In this document: positions 40,683 through 51,305 of the stretch, piece by piece
Layout: every line of letters starts with the position of its first letter
Position numbering within the stretch: the stretch's first letter is position 1
Assembly: GCF_910589235.1 (NCBI RefSeq)
Contig: NC_060958.1
Coordinates: 5,546,713-5,610,712, forward strand
Length of the DNA: 64,000 nt
From: Vespa crabro
Taxonomy: Eukaryota > Arthropoda > Insecta > Hymenoptera > Vespidae
Direction of reading: 5' to 3'
Program-made: the position numbers and the translations under genes
The notes under the pieces: generated by a model
What the model saw: only the letters and a program-made list of their open reading frames with translations
Database searches by the model: none
Told to the model about the DNA's origin: nothing

Positions 40683-42130
40683 AGAATGTACTTAAGCTCC
40701 TGCAAACGTGCTCGAAGCACGATGGACCGTTTTTTCATTAGGGCCAAAGATAGGAGGGCAACCTTCCGATGTTATTACAGCTCTTTCCTCTTAAACAACC
40801 ATCTTGTTCTCACTCAAAAAATACAAAGTGGTTCGTTAAAAAAGATCTCTATTTATTCGTACGTACGCATTAAATAGAACGATCATTCGTGTTTCTTTTT
40901 CTTTTTTCTTTTTCCTTTTTGTTTAAGGTATTATAAATCTCTGTATATATTTTAAATGTTATACGTTGTAACGTCGGAGAATTCTCTTTATAGTAATCGA
41001 ATTATTTCCTTTTAGGCAAATTCATTCCATCCGAAGTTAATGCTTTCGCGAGTTGAAACATGAAAAACGGTATCATTGAAACGCTAACGAACGTATCGCG
41101 AGAGAACATTAGAGAGCAACGGAATGGCAAACCGAGGGAGAGAAGATCGGAGACCGCAGCCAACAGCAAGCTGGCCACTAACGAAGGGTTAACGAGCAGC
41201 TGTACGTTCTTCTGAGCGAGCTCGTTAAACGCTTCGAAAATCTAGAAATTTTCAAACCTGCGAATCACCCTCTTTCTCTCTCTCTCTCTCTTTTTCTCTT
41301 TTGCACGTGTAAATACTTCCCCAAAGCGTTACAGCCGCGCCTACTATTTTACTGCTGCTTTAATAATCGCGAAAGCTTCCCTTTCGTCGTACTCCCTCGA
41401 GCGTGACGTAAAGCTTGTGTCCGATATCTCGATCGGAGATACTTCTCCTTCGAGAAGTAAAACCCTAATGCAATTTCTCTATTACAGTAAAACTTCCTAA
41501 CCGGTAATTTTATCGAATTAACTACGTTCGAATCTAAATAGATGAAGAAAGTTTATTTCGAAAGAATCCGTATCTACATTGTATCATAAAGATTAAAAGA
41601 TTACGAATATACACGATCGTAAAACAAAAAATTGTCATTTCTTTATAACGAATACAACATAGAGTCAATAAAGTAGTTTAATGGATTAATAATTACGATG
41701 GTTCGTCGTGTAATCGGAAAAAAAAAATATGTATGAATACGACGACATTTGAATTTATTCATTATGTTATAATTAATATAACGAATTACATTGATTTATT
41801 CATTAAATAATAAAAATTTATTGGACGGTTTTAATTGTAACGATCAATCGATCGAATTATATCTCGATTTATATTAATTGATTACATTGAAATAAAAAGT
41901 ATTATCAATGAATTCTCGTGAAAGTTTTAATGTGTACGATTTAAATCTTAAAAAGAAGAAAAGAAAACGCTTTTACTCGAATCGTTGAAAAGAGGGCGTC
42001 TCGTGAATCCGCAAAAAGGTGATCGATATCAACCTTTGAAATATTAATGGGGAGAGTAAGTAGGAAAGACAAACGTAACCGACGGATCTATTTTCAAGCT
42101 TTCTCGATGATTCCACACCCAACGATCAGA

Positions 42131-42181
<51 letters not shown>

Positions 42182-43195
42182 CTCGCTCTCTCCCTCTCTT
42201 TTTCTTTTTAATCCGGTATTTCTGCCATTGATATTACATAAAGTATTTCAATCGGAGTAATGTGTGTGACACCAAATTTTAATCTTCAATAATTTATCAT
42301 AAAAAAATAGGTCGTTGAAATATAAAAAAGACTCGAAGGAAATTTTTTATCTTAAAAAAAAACATGGATGAAGAATATAAGGGTTGGGTGGTTAACGTCA
42401 TAGACCAGAGCGCATCCTAACGACGAAGCGTGAAAGACTCTCCCTTACGATCGATAGCGTGGTGATCCGGGACAATGCTCTGATACTTACTGAAACCTAA
42501 AAAATAAAACAAAAAAAAATAAAAGGGAAAAAGAGAGAGGGGGAGGGAGGGAGACAGCAATCGATTCTTTGGCAGTACTGTTTGATCTGTAACACGATGA
42601 CACGGTGCATCTATCATTTTTCTTTTACAGAAGGTACCTTTCAACCGACAAATTTTGTTCGTGATAATCCGAAAAATTAAAGTTCTATCAGAGTATCAAT
42701 ATACTTGTAATATTTTTCTAAAAAAATAAAAGAGATATGAAAAATATGAACTAAAAAAGCAAAAAGTGTCATGCTCGAAGGATTTGCTTATAACCCATAC
42801 ACACGTACATACACAGACACACGCGCGCGCGCGCGAGCTCACACATAGACACATATACGCTAGCACGAAAATCTTTCAAGGAATGAAATGACCTGAAGCT
42901 CAATAGAATTCATAGTATAATAGATCACAGCACGGAAAATACGCGATATAGGTACGTAAGTATATAAGAAGATCTCTTGATCTTATCCGATTGATCGAAT
43001 TTGATTGATTGTTCGATCTCTTCTTCTCCCTTTTTTTTCCTCGAAAATTCAAGAATGCAACTTGTCGAAGAACAACGACGGGAAGAGTAACGACGAATCC
43101 AACAAGGTGGCGAATTTTACGGTGGCTATTAACAATGACTCTACGGAGTCAACATACTTCGTCGATCGTTTGCGTCGTCAACAACAAAATCAGCT

Positions 43196-43228
<33 letters not shown>

Positions 43229-45054
43229 ATATCAATTACAGCAGTATCTTCAAAGAACATCGAGATGTAGGATACAAACGTTGTCGAGCCACATTCCATC
43301 GAACGCGGCAAAAGATATCGTCGAGGATGAACTTAGGAACGATCTTGTTTACGTACATTGTGCCACAACCGAGGACGAAGATGTTGACGATGATGACGAA
43401 GAGGAGGAGCCAAAAGGACTTGCTAGATCTAGATCCTGGCTTTGTTGTCCGGGTGATCGGAGATCCGAGAGAACCGTACCGGTTCACGTAGAAATGGATT
43501 ATACGGATAAACAACATTCTGTAAGTTCGAAATTACCGCCAAGAATCAACAACCAACGAGAATAATATAAACGTCTTAATTATTTTCCTTGTACATTTTC
43601 ATATAGCTCATACATCGAATATCGTCGCTATTGGTTTCTTTTTATTTATTTATTTATTTTTTGTTTCTATTTCTTTTTTATTTTTTTTATCTTTTTTTTA
43701 AATCTATTATAAAAAAAAAAAGTAGTTAAGTTGATAGAAAATATTTATATATAATCCATTCATGATTTCGGACCGCACGTTGGTACCAAATCCGGGCAAG
43801 TTCCAACGTTGCATCTTGGTTTTGCCATTACGCATTGTCTATTATCCGGACAAGGCGGTGCATCCTTGCAGGATTTTCCAGGAAGATGAATATAGTCGTC
43901 CTCTTTTTCACTCATCGTTGTCGTTGTCGTTGTCATCAACAAAATCGTGATAACGATAGCGATGACGAAAAACAGCTTCATTTTAAATGCTGTTTGCTAC
44001 TCTTCCCTTTTCAAGACTGTCTGTCACGAAAATGAAGATGGAGATAAAGTTAATTATAAGTGCTAATCCGTGTGAAGAATGAAACGTAAAAAGTTTTTCT
44101 AAAAGAAACCGAACGTATTTAACCAACTAAGCCGTTGACAAACCTGTGGGTAACCAGTTTTCAAAGTTCGAGTTATAAATCTTTACGCGTCGAAAAAGAA
44201 GACAACGATTAACGCTTGTCGAGTTCTCACACTTGACAGAACATACATTTCTATTTCTTTTTAATTATTTATTCATTTATTTATTTATCTATTTGTTTGC
44301 GTTATGCATCATGGAACGTACGATCGTATTTATATATCTTGTAATTTCAGTTTATATATCATATTACAAATATCAAAATATCGAACCACCGCACAATAAC
44401 AAAATAACGATAAGGATAAAATTCCCTAGGCAATTTTAAAAATCAATTATTCTTTTTTGAGACTTTTTAGGCTAATTTCTTTTTTCTTTCTTTCTATTCT
44501 TTTTCCTTTTTTCTGTAGGTTGTAAAATTACAAACTTAACTACAAGTTCTTTATTTTTGTTGAACGATTGAACATATCGAAGAATATAGTATAACAATGC
44601 ATTTTTTACTCACTGCTTGATGTCTTCCTAAGACTTGTAAATTACTGAATATCCGTTGAAACGTTCCGGCATCGAGATTTTTATACCTTCCAGGATCGTC
44701 TCTTCTTTTTCTTTTCTCTTTTTGTTTCTTTTACTCCTTCCTCCCCTTTTTATCTTTTATCTACGGATTAACACGTGACCGGGTATTCGTCATTAGTGTC
44801 TCGTCTCGTCTCGTAACACAGCCGACACGCGTGAGTGATCACGCGAAGGACACTCAAAACGAGACTCGAATCTGCAAATTTTTCCATGCTTTTCCTCTTC
44901 CTTTCAGTCGAACTCTTTCGATTTATTATTTATATGTATATATATTATTTTTTTTATTTTTTTAATTAAACGCGTGACACACGAAACGATATTTCCATTT
45001 AGAATTATATGAATTTTCTTTCTTTTTCCCCTCTCTCTCTATATATATATATAC

Positions 45055-45106
<52 letters not shown>

Positions 45107-45939
45107 TAGGGGGACCGGAAAGTAATGTCGTTTCTGCGCATGTCGATATTGATTGTGATTAAAAATAAAAACTTGTTAAAAATTTATTCGTTTGAATTTA
45201 ATTTAAGAAAGCGACATTACTTTCCGGTCCCCCTAATATGTATATATTGTTTACGAATTCTTCGTAATGTAATGATTACCAAGGATTCGAGTTATGTAAC
45301 GCGTTTTGTCTTAATTTACGATTGATTTACCTCCATTCGCAAATTATGTACGAATTAGCCTTGAGTATATTTCGCTTTAATACACGATTATAAACAGTGT
45401 TAGATTTTTTCTCTTGAAATAAAGATGATTCATGAAAAACTTGTTCTAGAAAATTTATAAATTAGAAAACAAAACAATTAATAATTACGTGAGAAACTAC
45501 TGTACTACTGTACAATCGATTGAAATAAAATAAAATAAGAAATTTTAATTATATTAATAAGTCTCAAGTTAAAAAAAAATCTCTTTTGCTTTCAATAGTT
45601 AATTAATATTATAGAAACAATTGTTGAATTAAAAAATGATATTATTACAGCTCCATGCAGCAGCATTGTCGTCGTTACGTTCCGAAGTCGCCGATCTAAA
45701 TTCACGACTATTGATAGCTACTCGTGCAAGAGAAGCTGCTGAAGTAGCTTTAGCAAGAGCAGAAGTTCAAGCTGCTAGGGCTGAGCAAAGAGCTGAACAG
45801 CAGGCGGCCAGGCACGAGGAGAGACTTACCGAATTGCATTCCGTCATTGCCGAGTTGGGCAGACAGTTGGAGAGGCATCGTGCTACCGTAATTGCTGAGG
45901 AGGATGAGTCCGGTAAGAAGGCACATTCAATTCTAATGC

Positions 45940-46035
<96 letters not shown>

Positions 46036-49000
46036 TAATTCTTTTTCACTCCAAGAGGTAAATTATTTGAACTACTTCGAGCATTCATAGAATGTGGAAA
46101 TGTAAATATAGATAACGAACTTCACACAAATTCACGAGCATATATTCATGTTCATTTCTTAGGGTACCTTTTTTTTCTTTTTTTCTTTTCATATAATATA
46201 CTATCTGAAAAAGATCTGAAGATTGGGTGCATTCAATTTGTAGAAATCGAAACCAGTAGGGATGCGGAGGGATCGATTACGAATCCGGTGGAGGAGAGTG
46301 AGGGAGGTGGAGATATTCAAGGTGATGGAGATAGAACCTTGGGAGATGCCGATTCCAGTTGCTGTGAGGAAATTGAACATCGAACCAACGAGGTAACGGA
46401 AGAGGATTCGTTTCCTCTGTGCAAATGGTATTTCAGGAAATTATGTATTTGCCGATGATTGCTATCCTTTAGCCATCTTTCATTGTCTTTGAATTTATTT
46501 GAACGGTCTGATTTGTCAAAGTTTATTTGCAAATAAGAAAAATTATGGAATATTTGAGAATTCGTACTTATAGAACGGTAGGGAACAATTGGACAGTCCT
46601 GCTGCTTTACCAACACCAGAACCAACTCAACCAGCGGCTTCGTGTCAAAGTGTCGCCGTGGCTACTCTCCAAGAAGAAGTTACGGCCCTTAGAGCAGAAA
46701 TCGTGAGCCTCCAAGCACAGTTGGCACAATTTAAGAATCAGGGACAGAATGGCAATCAGGGACAACTAAATGGGGACTCACCTCGACGAGAACATAAAGT
46801 AAAATACATATATTGAAATATTGTAAAATCGACGGAGGGGAAGGGGGATATTTACGTCTTTAATTTTGAATTATAATATAATGCGTACTAATTAGCTGCC
46901 TCAAAGAAATAAAGTTACTGTCCATGGTGAAAGAGTTTTCAGCTAACTAGATCTCAAGTTTTTCCTTTATCGTATTCACAGACGAGAGGTAACACCAGCT
47001 CGCCAGAACCTCTAACGGCACCTTGCTCGCCACTTCTGCCACCCCTTCAAACACCACCGACAAAGAGCGTAACGAGGGAGGAACCGCCAGTCCTCAAGAT
47101 GGCCGAGAGGGTGAGGCTAAGGAGAACTGATGAGAGACATATCACTGGTCCCGATATTACGAATCTCGGTGTATGAATTCAATTATTTTCTTTCCCCCCA
47201 TTATATATTTATTCTTTCATTTGCTTCCAAGAAGATGACATACAAATCCAACGTATTACAGGTTTGTTCGACCATGGTTGCTGAACATCTCGTGTCCGAT
47301 CTTTTAGAACAATCGAATTTGCAAGAATTAAATGGCTCGGAGAAACAGTTTGAGGTAGAAACAGAAAGATTGAATAGTAGATTGGAACATGCTCGAGCGA
47401 ATAATGCTGTTCTTGCTTTGACCTTGCATGAGAGCAAAGCTCAATGCGATAGGTAATTTTAACGGAGATGATGTTTCAATACGAATTTACAAAGATCTAC
47501 ATAAATCATTCTGAGTATCTTCTTCTGTTGAATTTAGATTAAGTCTACTCGTTGGGAAATACGAATCGAATGCAATGGCGTTAAGATTAGCGTTATCTTA
47601 TAGCGATCGTGCCATAGAGGCCTACGATGTTCTCGTTGCTTTATTAGAAAGCGAGATTGCGCTTTCTACCGAACGAAATAGCCTTACTATCGACAATAGA
47701 AAAGCAGCTGAGAATGTAGCTTATCATATGTTGAACAGGCTTGAAAATGACTGTGCTAATGTTATGGGTGCACCTTGGGAGGATAGTATAATCTTGTCGG
47801 ACGAGTACGTACATCAAATTGTCGTAAATCTTCGAATATGAGGATTAGATTATCTTATTGTTTTTATAGATCTGAAGTAACTTGGACTGTCGAAAACGAG
47901 GAGAGACTTAGAAGACACCTTAGCAGATTAAAAGGCGATCGTGCTATGGTCAGATCTACTGCCGTGGAATTAGAAAGTGTTCATGTCGAACCTCTTAATT
48001 CAAAAAATACTATTTCTCTCGCGGAAGCTAGAAAATTAGATTTAGAGACTGCTGTACTTATGCAAGTTAGTGTAGCAATTATATACTAATTTATATACTA
48101 ATCTGTTGAATAATAATGAAGAATTTTGATCGATACCGAACTTATAATATTATTAGGAATTAATGGCTATGAGAGAAGATAAAGCAGAGTTGAGAGCAAG
48201 AGTATTTCTTTTGGAAAAGGAAAGAGCTACGATAGAACTAAAATTGAATGCGCAGGAAACGCAAATTGCAGCTCAGCATGCTGCTATAGAACATCTTCAA
48301 GGACAACTTAACGATACCGAGGCTATGTTATCAATGAATAAAGTAATATATTTTTTACACTTAATAGGTGTCGTTTAATAGAATCAACAAATTTCTAATA
48401 GATATTATTTGTAGGATCGTGGTCTTAGCGATAATGAAAGTGAAGGTATTGAGTCTGAACTTATAGAAGCATTAGGTAGAGAAGCAAGATTAAAAGAACG
48501 CTTACAAGAATTAGTATCAACATTGGATAAAGTGAATAAGAATTCAGAATTGAGACATCAACAATCTGCAGAACTTGTTAATGATTTGAAAAAAGCTAAT
48601 AGGTGATATATTTTGTTTCACCGATTGTAAAAATAATGATCTTATATTGAAATTTAAGTTTATACTCTTATTTCTTCTAGTGCCCTGGTACAAACGTTGG
48701 AAAAAACAAAGAAAAAATATCAATCTAGATTAAAAAAATTAGAGCAACAAATGTTAGGAATGGTGGAAAGACATACAGCACAGGTATGAATAATAAATAT
48801 CCTGAAGTAGATATTATATTCGCGCTTTGAACAAAAAAAATTTGAAGTTGTAAATCCTCTTGAATTTTTTTCATTTGTGCATGAAATATGTTATAATATT
48901 CAATTACAACCAATTATAATAATATGTCACATTATTCAATTACATTCTCAGGATATTTTTGTTTCTTTTTCATCGATTATATAAATCAAAATTGTTTTCT

Positions 49001-49841
49001 ATACTTGCTAAATGTACTTTATTTTCTATTATGCATCGTTCTATAATTCATATATTTGATATTATTATAAATTATATTAATTCCTATTAGCTTTCCATTT
49101 TTCTAATTCTTCTTCTACCAGCTTATCTACATCGATGAGAGGTTTGTATATAACGTGGACAGTCTGTGCTCCAGCCAACATAGTTAACATTGATACAATA
49201 CCAAATTTGATGTATGCCCAATCCATATCTCTTGATATTTAACCGTTAATTGAAATAATATCAGTCTTCTTAGCATATATTAGTACTTAAAATTGTTCTC
49301 CTTCCATTTTCCGTATTTTTTCTTCAACCATCTCTTGTACAATTCGTTTTTTATATACTTTATAAAAGTTAACCTGGCCAACCTGCCAATTGATCATAGA
49401 AAATTCTAATAGTGCCCCACAAACGAAAAATAATGGTAAGAAACGGTAGACACCAAAAGTTTTCTTGCCAGGCCACTTTTGCGTAAACTTCCTTAATCTT
49501 TTAATAAAGAGTAACATAGATACGTTTTATGCTTGATCAGGTAATATAGAAATTATCTTTTTGGTGGCCATATTGAATGCTGCGCGCGCCACCATCTAAT
49601 TCCTCTAACTATATTTAATGTTTGTAAAATCATTGACACTGCTATATTACGTATTATTTGTGAAATAAATTTTTTATTTTCACATAATTATAACATAAAA
49701 GTGATTCAATTTTTAACAAATTTTTTATAGGTTAAATCACTGAAACAACGCATAGCTTTGCTAGAGGAAGAAGCAGCAGTATATAAAGGAACTTTACCTC
49801 TACAATCGCAAAGCTCAGGAGCTAGTGAAACATCTTTATGA
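24826..49841 (+). CDS. MCC: MCC orthologue (colorectal mutant cancer protein), long EF-hand isoform
   Basis: Coiled-coil scaffold; vertebrate MCC binds PDZ proteins and affects Wnt signalling and cell migration. Fifteen exons keep frame: 24826-24935, 29161-29390, 30441-30577, 43071-43520, 45651-45912, 46244-46392, 46574-46798, 46982-47170, 47262-47452, 47538-47804, 47870-48065, 48157-48342, 48415-48602, 48681-48783, 49731-49841; 997 residues. A canonical EF-hand loop starts at D28 (DGDGDGFIDSQD); a second, weaker one is LGADEHGRISYQEF (about 60-73). Vertebrate MCC hallmarks follow in order: EERLTELHSVIAEL, VETERLNSRLEH, LVGKYESNAMALRLALSY, LDLETAVLMQELMAM, ELRHQQSAELVNDLKKANS, LKQRIALLEEE. 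The C-terminus SETSL is a class I PDZ ligand, as in the vertebrate NETSL end. Exon 4 (150 residues) may be a cassette. A second in-frame donor at 29319 would drop 24 residues. Introns 4 and 14 host minus-strand genes. Confidence 0.93.
24945..25045. repeat. Degenerate TAATCA/TAATTG hexamer-like array
   Basis: Repeated TAATCA units pass into TAATTG/TAATTA and then ATCATC units, starting ten bases after the MCC exon 1 donor. Confidence 0.85.
28701..28780. repeat. Long (CT)n microsatellite
   Basis: About 40 uninterrupted CT units in MCC intron 1, among the longest pure dinucleotide runs in the window; likely polymorphic. Confidence 0.95.
29391..30440 (+). other. MCC intron 2
   Basis: Donor GTAAGA, acceptor TTTCAG. 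Contains an (AT)n tract at 30090-30143 followed by CA/CG-rich dinucleotide-like sequence to about 30210. No gene recognised. Confidence 0.8.
32205..32290. repeat. (ATT)n trinucleotide microsatellite
   Basis: About 28 consecutive ATT units, the only long trinucleotide array in the window; lies in MCC intron 3. Confidence 0.95.
40607..40680. repeat. Long (GA)n microsatellite
   Basis: About 36 uninterrupted AG units, preceded by a short GATA run, in MCC intron 3. Confidence 0.95.
43071..43520 (+). CDS. MCC: MCC exon 4, probable cassette exon with polyQ and acidic tracts
   Basis: This 450-base exon is phase 0 at both ends, so it can be skipped without a frameshift. Skipping would join LDLANK (exon 3) directly to LHAAALSSL (exon 5), which resembles the LHSAALASL order at the same place in vertebrate MCC. 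It encodes a glutamine-rich run (about residues 189-210 of the long protein) and an acidic stretch EDEDVDDDDEEEEP, features not known from vertebrate MCC. Donor GTAAGT is strong; the acceptor is either CGAAG|AAC (keeps frame) or, 17 bases upstream, CAAG|AAT (breaks frame), which is the weak point of the model. It could instead be an alternative first exon. Confidence 0.65.
43760..43981 (-). CDS. Small secreted six-cysteine peptide precursor, family unknown
   Basis: A single-exon ORF of 73 codons with ATG start and TGA stop. Residues 1-22 form a typical signal peptide (MKLFF, then an isoleucine, valine and leucine core), running into a threonine run and an acidic segment (SEKEDDY) that may be a propeptide. 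The C-terminal 36 residues carry six cysteines, C38-x5-C44-x5-C50-x6-C57-x4-C62-x6-C69, with several prolines, suggesting three disulfides. It lies in MCC intron 4 on the opposite strand; a TTTATAA word occurs upstream on the minus strand near 44170. Spacing fits no defensin, pacifastin or Kunitz pattern I know. Candidates are an antimicrobial, inhibitor, venom or signalling peptide; I cannot choose. The start is the first ATG before the hydrophobic core. Confidence 0.6.
   Translation of the reverse strand: MKLFFVIAIVITILLMTTTTTTMSEKEDDYIHLPGKSCKDAPPCPDNRQCVMAKPRCNVGTCPDLVPTCGPKS
45105..45237. mobile_element. Mariner-type MITE with terminal inverted repeats
   Basis: The ends ATTAGGGGGACCGGAAAGTA (45105-45124) and its exact complement ending at 45237 form inverted repeats that match over 26 bases and then continue with one indel. 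A TA dinucleotide borders the GGGGGACC end on each side, as expected of a mariner/Tc1 target-site duplication. The interior of about 75 bases is AT-rich and codes for nothing, so it is non-autonomous. It inserted next to an AT microsatellite in MCC intron 4. Confidence 0.85.
45943..46032. repeat. (CT)n microsatellite close to an MCC donor site
   Basis: Nearly pure CT over about 90 bases, starting 30 bases after the exon 5 donor in the 331-base intron 5. Confidence 0.95.
49018..49023 (-). promoter_or_regulatory. Poly(A) signal of the sloth transcript
   Basis: AATAAA on the minus strand, 54 bases after the sloth2 stop codon; the only canonical signal close behind the pair. Confidence 0.55.
49077..49226 (-). 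CDS. sloth2: sloth2 / BRAWNIN (UQCC6, C12orf73) micropeptide
   Basis: A 49-residue ORF, second cistron of a dicistronic unit, 60 bases after the sloth1 stop. The N-terminal half is one hydrophobic segment containing MLTMLAGAQTVHVIYKP, which aligns with CAGAEVVHRYYRP of human BRAWNIN; the C-terminal half is charged (DVDKLVEEELEKWK). BRAWNIN is an inner-membrane peptide needed for respiratory complex III assembly. In Drosophila sloth1 and sloth2 are made from one transcript and act together, and the same order is seen here. The start is the first ATG in frame before the hydrophobic segment. An overlapping 29-codon ATG frame upstream could affect scanning. Confidence 0.85.
   Translation of the reverse strand: MDWAYIKFGIVSMLTMLAGAQTVHVIYKPLIDVDKLVEEELEKWKANRN
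49287..49517 (-). CDS. sloth1: sloth1 / SMIM4 (UQCC5) micropeptide
   Basis: A 76-residue single-exon ORF, first cistron of the pair. A basic N-terminus with PGKKTFGVYRFLPLFF matches the PGKxxFGxYRFLPxFF signature of human SMIM4; then come one transmembrane segment (about residues 27-43), VGQVNFYKVY (VGQETFYDVY in human) and a charged tail. SMIM4/UQCC5 is a mitochondrial inner-membrane factor for cytochrome b and complex III assembly. Upstream on the minus strand (about 49560-49610) is a GC-rich patch with AGATGGTGGCGC, similar to the motif at the MCC promoter, probably marking the transcription start. The gene lies antisense inside MCC intron 14. Confidence 0.9.
   Translation of the reverse strand: MLLFIKRLRKFTQKWPGKKTFGVYRFLPLFFVCGALLEFSMINWQVGQVNFYKVYKKRIVQEMVEEKIRKMEGEQF
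49555..49610 (-). promoter_or_regulatory. Probable promoter of the sloth1/sloth2 unit
   Basis: A CpG-containing patch in an otherwise AT-rich intron, with AGATGGTGGCGCGCGC on the minus strand and a second ATGGCC word just downstream, 40-90 bases before the sloth1 ATG. The YY1-like core suggests a housekeeping promoter; the exact start is not determined. Confidence 0.45.
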
Positions 49842-49933
49842 CAATTAAGTGACTAAAAATGATATATAAAAATGATATATAAACGTAAACGTAATTTATT
49901 AAAATGCGTTTCCTGTCGTCGCGAAACGTGCAA

Positions 49934-49939
49934 AATAAA
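49934..49939 (+). promoter_or_regulatory. Poly(A) signal of MCC
   Basis: AATAAA lies 93 bases after the MCC stop codon. Confidence 0.65.
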
Positions 49940-50322
49940 GATTAAATTTATGTATTTTTTTACTGGAATAATTTCTTAAGCATGACGCTTTGCTATTCGC
50001 TTTGTAATTTTATGAAGGTATGATACACCATTCTCTTGTAGCATACAGAATTTTATGCTGGGAATTGTGACGTGCTATGAATACTTGGACGCGTGCAAGC
50101 TATTTGGTATATGATGAATTATAAATATAAATTACTAGTATGTTGTCTCATTCATAGCAATGATATTTACTTGTAAATATGTATATTGTAACCATAAACA
50201 GAAGTGATACATATAAACAATAATTAAATAAATTGTGCTTTATTTATCATTAGGATATCTCATAATTTACAATGCAAAATTTTACAAAGAAAACAAGTTT
50301 TTTTTCTTTATACTTATACTTA

Positions 50323-50328
50323 TTTATT
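50323..50328 (-). promoter_or_regulatory. Poly(A) signal candidate of BCAS2
   Basis: AATAAA on the minus strand 14 bases after the BCAS2 stop; a second AATAAA lies at 50239-50244 and may be the one used. MCC and BCAS2 converge here. Confidence 0.45.
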
Positions 50329-50341
50329 TAAACAAAAGATA

Positions 50342-51305
50342 TTATATTGGTTGATTTTCAGCGAGATTCATTTCCATTGCCATAACGTCCGTAGCACTTT
50401 TTCCTGGAACAGCTGGTTCTTCATCTCCTGGTACATGATTTATTTCTATTATTTCTTCTTTGTTCATTATAGTTTTATGTATTTCCTCTTCGATATGTAC
50501 ACATGCCTGTTCAATCTCATAATTCTTTGAAACTAAACCAACCCATTGAGCTTCCAATGCTCTTAACTTTTCTCCTCCTTGCGTTTGCATAGATTTTCTT
50601 TGCCAATTAACTTCTTGTATTTTCTTTCTTAAAGTCTGTAATTGTTTTTGTCCTTGACTAACTAATTGAACTAATATTTCTAAGTAAGACCTCCAAGCTT
50701 CACAACCATATTCCATCATTAATTCTAAATTACATATCCTATAAATTAAAAATAAAACTTACATGAAAAGATGTAAAAGATATGATTAATTCTATATTTA
50801 TATCGATGTTTCACCTAGTTGCTTGATGTTCTAATTGTGCACTGCTATTTTCTACGCTCTCATTCCAAGCTGTCAAATCGTTCATTTTACCAGGCGGCGG
50901 TGGTGGTAATTCATAACGTTTCATACTGAGAACTTCCATAGGTAAACGATTCTGCATTCTTTCAAACTCATGCTTCATTACATCAGTTTCAAATGCATTA
51001 ATATTTAAATGAGATAAATGCTCCAAATAATTTTTGGTCGGTCTATATCGTCTCGTCTCTTCTTCAACCATTGCCAAAGCCTGAAATTGAGCGAGTAAAG
51101 GATACATCCTCTAAATACCAAATACAAACTTGTTCATATCCATAGTAAAACTGTAAAAAACATAACCTGTACTGCATCAGACATATATACAAGTTTTTCT
51201 TATACAAGTTGTTCATAACAAATCACATACCGCTTCTCTGACACCAGGTTCATCATATCCTTGATCTATATAGGGCAATGCATCGACAATAACTTCTCCA
51301 GCCAT
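50342..51305 (-). CDS. BCAS2: BCAS2 / SPF27, pre-mRNA splicing factor
   Basis: Nuclear coiled-coil subunit of the Prp19 (NineTeen) complex, needed for spliceosome activation. Three exons on the minus strand keep frame: 51231-51305, 50815-51080, 50342-50738; predicted 245 residues against about 225 in vertebrates. Family motifs in order: GEVIVDALPYIDQGY, PGVREA, VEEETRRYRPTKNYL, FETDVMKHEFERM, LSMKRYELPPPPPGKMNDLT, AQLEHQATRICNLELM, LNWQRK-like VNWQRKSM and WVGLVSKNYEIE. The long helical C-terminus is followed by an acidic insect tail. Exon 2 was set to begin at 51080, giving VREA-ALAMVEEE as in vertebrates; an upstream acceptor at 51111 would add ten residues in frame. It is divergent from RpL4 with 391 bases between start codons. 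Confidence 0.94.

Larger units (their letters stand above)
30578..43070 (+). other. MCC intron 3 (12.5 kb)
   Basis: The largest intron in the window. Donor GTAAAA, acceptor TCGAAG (or TTCAAG at 43053) after a pyrimidine tract. Main simple repeats: TACA/TACG-type at 31600-31670, (ATT)n at 32205-32290, (TA)n at 32665-32722 and 32800-32826, (AT)n at 35388-35432 and 35654-35698, GA at 36720-36772, CT at 37254-37300 and 37973-38030, GA at 39085-39119 and 40607-40680, CT at 42137-42200. Less AT-rich blocks at about 33240-33660 and 40190-40450 may be regulatory. No coding exon with family support was found. Confidence 0.75.
43521..45650 (+). other. MCC intron 4
   Basis: Donor GTAAGT, acceptor TTACAG. 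It holds the minus-strand secreted peptide gene at 43760-43981, an AT/CATA repeat at 45035-45100, and directly after it a MITE at 45105-45237. The rest is AT-rich and shows nothing. Confidence 0.8.
48784..49730 (+). other. MCC intron 14, host of the sloth locus
   Basis: Donor GTATGA, acceptor TTATAG. The intron is unusually long for this end of the gene because it contains the minus-strand sloth1/sloth2 unit (about 49000-49600). The rest is AT-rich. Confidence 0.8.

Noticed and set aside
43009..43491. Alternative frame through MCC exon 4
   Set aside because: It reads Ser-Asn repeats from the same CAG tract and stops; the Gln frame has a strong donor and correct phase with exons 3 and 5.
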